From Rickettsiales bacterium (lineage in GTDB: Bacteria > Pseudomonadota > Alphaproteobacteria > Rickettsiales > UBA3002): a stretch of DNA of 33,500 nucleotides. The translations under genes and the position numbers were made by a program. Location: contig JALEGK010000061.1 in the NCBI GenBank assembly GCA_022763105.1, forward strand, positions 1 through 33,500, read 5' to 3'. The notes beneath the pieces were generated by a model, which saw only the letters and a program-made list of their open reading frames with translations, did no database searches and was not told the DNA's origin. Shown here one piece after another: positions 32,696-33,500 of the stretch (positions are counted from its first letter, which is position 1; each line of letters starts with the position of its first letter).

Positions 32696-32708
32696 AGAAT
32701 TATTATCA
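32694..32708. promoter_or_regulatory. Fur-box-like palindrome
   Basis: TGAGAATTATTATCA on the plus strand matches the 7-1-7 Fur consensus TGATAATNATTATCA with one mismatch. It overlaps a minus-strand GATAAT -10 box. It also overlaps the -10 element of a possible plus-strand promoter (TTGATA at 32681, 17 bases, TATCAA at 32704). Binding by Fur, or by Irr or another alphaproteobacterial homologue, is inferred. Confidence 0.55.
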
Positions 32709-32718
32709 ACTAAAAAAT

Positions 32719-32749
32719 ACTGCCTTTGAGGATTTTATTCACTGCCTTT
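32719..32749. repeat. Direct repeat ACTGCCTTT, 22-base period
   Basis: ACTGCCTTT occurs at 32719-32727 and again at 32741-32749, two helical turns apart. On the minus strand the two copies lie just upstream of the candidate small-RNA -10 box. Spacing and place suggest a binding site for a dimeric activator, but no regulator is identified. Confidence 0.5.
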
Positions 32750-32768
32750 CAGAAAAGTGAAGTTAGGC

Positions 32769-32797
32769 TTGCCGCAACAGGCTGAATTACTTAGAAT
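32769..32797 (+). promoter_or_regulatory. Sigma-70 promoter of xseB-ispA
   Basis: TTGCCG (32769-32774) and TAGAAT (32792-32797; five of six) are 17 bases apart. Transcription would start near 32804, leaving a 20-base leader that contains the GGAG ribosome-binding site of xseB (32816-32819). Confidence 0.6.
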
Positions 32798-32823
32798 CCC
32801 TGCAACTAAATATGTGGAGTCCT

Positions 32824-33069
32824 ATGTCTGAAACTGCCATCGAGACTTATTCCTTCGAAGATGCGTTAAATGAACTGGAAGAGATTGTGCGTGAGCTAGA
32901 GAATGCTCAGGCTGATCTTGAGACGTCTATTGAACGTTATGAGCGTGGTACTGAGCTAAAGAATCACTGCCTTAAGAAGCTTTCTGACGCACGCATGAAA
33001 GTTGAGAAAATTGTAGAAACACAAAATGGCGAGGCTTCGGTCGAGCCGCTAGATAATTCAGGTGAGTAA
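32824..33069 (+). CDS. xseB: Exodeoxyribonuclease VII small subunit
   Basis: This 81-residue subunit binds XseA to form exonuclease VII, which degrades single-stranded DNA from both ends. The helical-hairpin signature is complete: YSFEDALNELEEIVRELENAQADLETSIERYERGTEL (residues 9-45), then CLKKLSDARMKVEKIVE. I chose ATG 32824, four bases after GGAG; an in-frame ATG at 32812 lies upstream of that site. ispA begins three bases after the stop. The xseB-ispA (often then dxs) order is very common in proteobacteria. Confidence 0.95.
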   Translation: MSETAIETYSFEDALNELEEIVRELENAQADLETSIERYERGTELKNHCLKKLSDARMKVEKIVETQNGEASVEPLDNSGE

Positions 33070-33072
33070 AGA

Positions 33073-33500
33073 ATGTTTGATCTGCAGCAATCGTTAGCCG
33101 ATGTCAGTAATGCGTTGCATGAAAAGATGGATGAGCTGTTGCCGAATCCCGGTAATGTCAGCAATAAGGTGATTTCGATCACTAGCCGCGAGGAGAGTAA
33201 CGAAAAGCCAGAGGCTGAGCATACGGGTGAGAATCGCGTGATTGAGGCGATGCGCTACTCTGCTTTATCGGGTGGTAAGCGATTGCGTCCGTTTCTGACG
33301 CTTGAATGTGCGGGCCTATTTGGTGTGGATGCAGAGAGTGCAATGAATACGGCCGCTGCTATTGAGTTTATTCATACCTACTCGCTGATTCATGATGATC
33401 TTCCGGCGATGGATGATGATGATATGCGTCGCGGTCAGCCAAGCTGTCACAAACAGTTTGATGAAGCGACCGCCATTCTGGCTGGCGATGGTCTTCTTAC
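33073..33500 (+). CDS. ispA: Farnesyl/polyprenyl diphosphate synthase IspA (3' partial)
   Basis: The frame is open to the window end; 142 complete codons are visible of about 300. IspA condenses DMAPP with two IPP to give farnesyl diphosphate, the precursor of undecaprenol and quinone tails. The visible part has [36 protein letters not shown] with the first Asp-rich motif ([10 protein letters not shown]), and the substrate-side [18 protein letters not shown]. The Asp-rich motif has the two extra residues of bacterial type II FPP synthases. An N-terminal segment (about residues 20-55) is longer and more polar than usual before the conserved N-R-V-x-E-A-M-R-Y-S. It is coupled to xseB by three bases. 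Confidence 0.95.
   Translation, partial: MFDLQQSLADVSNALHEKMDELLPNPGNVSNKVISITSREESNEKPEAEHTGENRVIEAMRYSALSGGKRLRPFLTLECAGLFGVDAESAMNTAAAIEFIHTYSLIHDDLPAMDDDDMRRGQPSCHKQFDEATAILAGDGLL

Noticed and set aside
32650..32823. A 4.5S (SRP) RNA gene next to ffh.
   Set aside because: The region lacks the long self-pairing hairpin and the GGAA tetraloop stem of SRP RNA; what is there fits a short terminator-ended RNA.
1..33500. Mobile elements, CRISPR arrays, tRNA genes or attachment sites.
   Set aside because: No transposase or integrase frame, no regularly spaced repeats, no tRNA-like sequence with a T-loop, and no terminal inverted repeats were seen.

Overview
The window reads as chromosomal DNA of a flagellated Gram-negative alphaproteobacterium of moderate GC content. 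The evidence is the order zauP-like/zapA next to tkt-gap-pgk-fba-thiE-efp-suhB, a coiled-coil gene directly upstream of zapA, an OmpA-family periplasmic protein, and ffh. I cannot assign a genus. The flagellar export and chaperone set is FliW, FlaG, FliD and FliS, rather than the FlaF/FlbT pair of Caulobacter and rhizobia, so this is probably not one of those lineages. I see no insertion sequence, prophage, tRNA, rRNA or CRISPR. The window is almost wholly coding, and no stretch over 300 bases lacks a gene.

Region 1 (1-15.6 kb, all plus strand) is a late flagellar cluster: flgK (5' end cut by the window), flgL, fliW, a very large flagellin, flaG, fliD, fliS, then fliK-flgD-flgE. A textbook sigma-54 promoter precedes fliK, and a strong intrinsic terminator follows flgE. 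The surface-exposed proteins are far longer than usual: hook protein 953 aa, cap protein 855 aa, flagellin 803 aa. FliD carries an inserted concanavalin/LamG-like domain. FlgK and FlgE share an inserted phage-tail-like beta module. FliW beside a flagellin leader with three GGA motifs points to CsrA-FliW control, although no csrA is in view.

Region 2 (15.7-21.7 kb) begins with an orphan 108-aa gene on the plus strand. A minus-strand unit follows, in transcription order: zauP-like, zapA, two tandem TPR-sulfotransferase genes, a 6S RNA gene (not a protein gene, but clear from sequence and promoter), 5-formyltetrahydrofolate cyclo-ligase, and a YmdB-family phosphodiesterase. The familiar zapA-ssrS-fau order is kept but is interrupted by the sulfotransferase pair.

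Region 3 (21.9-31.2 kb, plus) is central carbon metabolism and translation: tkt, gap, pgk, archaeal-type class I fba, thiE, efp, suhB, then a secreted OmpA-like protein. gap and thiE each have a good -35/-10 pair ending 6-7 bases before the ATG, which predicts leaderless mRNAs. GapDH lacks the usual NAD-ribose aspartate.

Region 4 (31.2-33.5 kb) has ffh on the minus strand converging on the OmpA-like gene, then xseB-ispA on the plus strand (ispA cut by the window end). The 260-base ffh/xseB gap holds a Fur-box-like palindrome, a minus-strand hairpin with eight U's, a spaced direct repeat and an xseB promoter. Together these suggest an undescribed iron-regulated small RNA.
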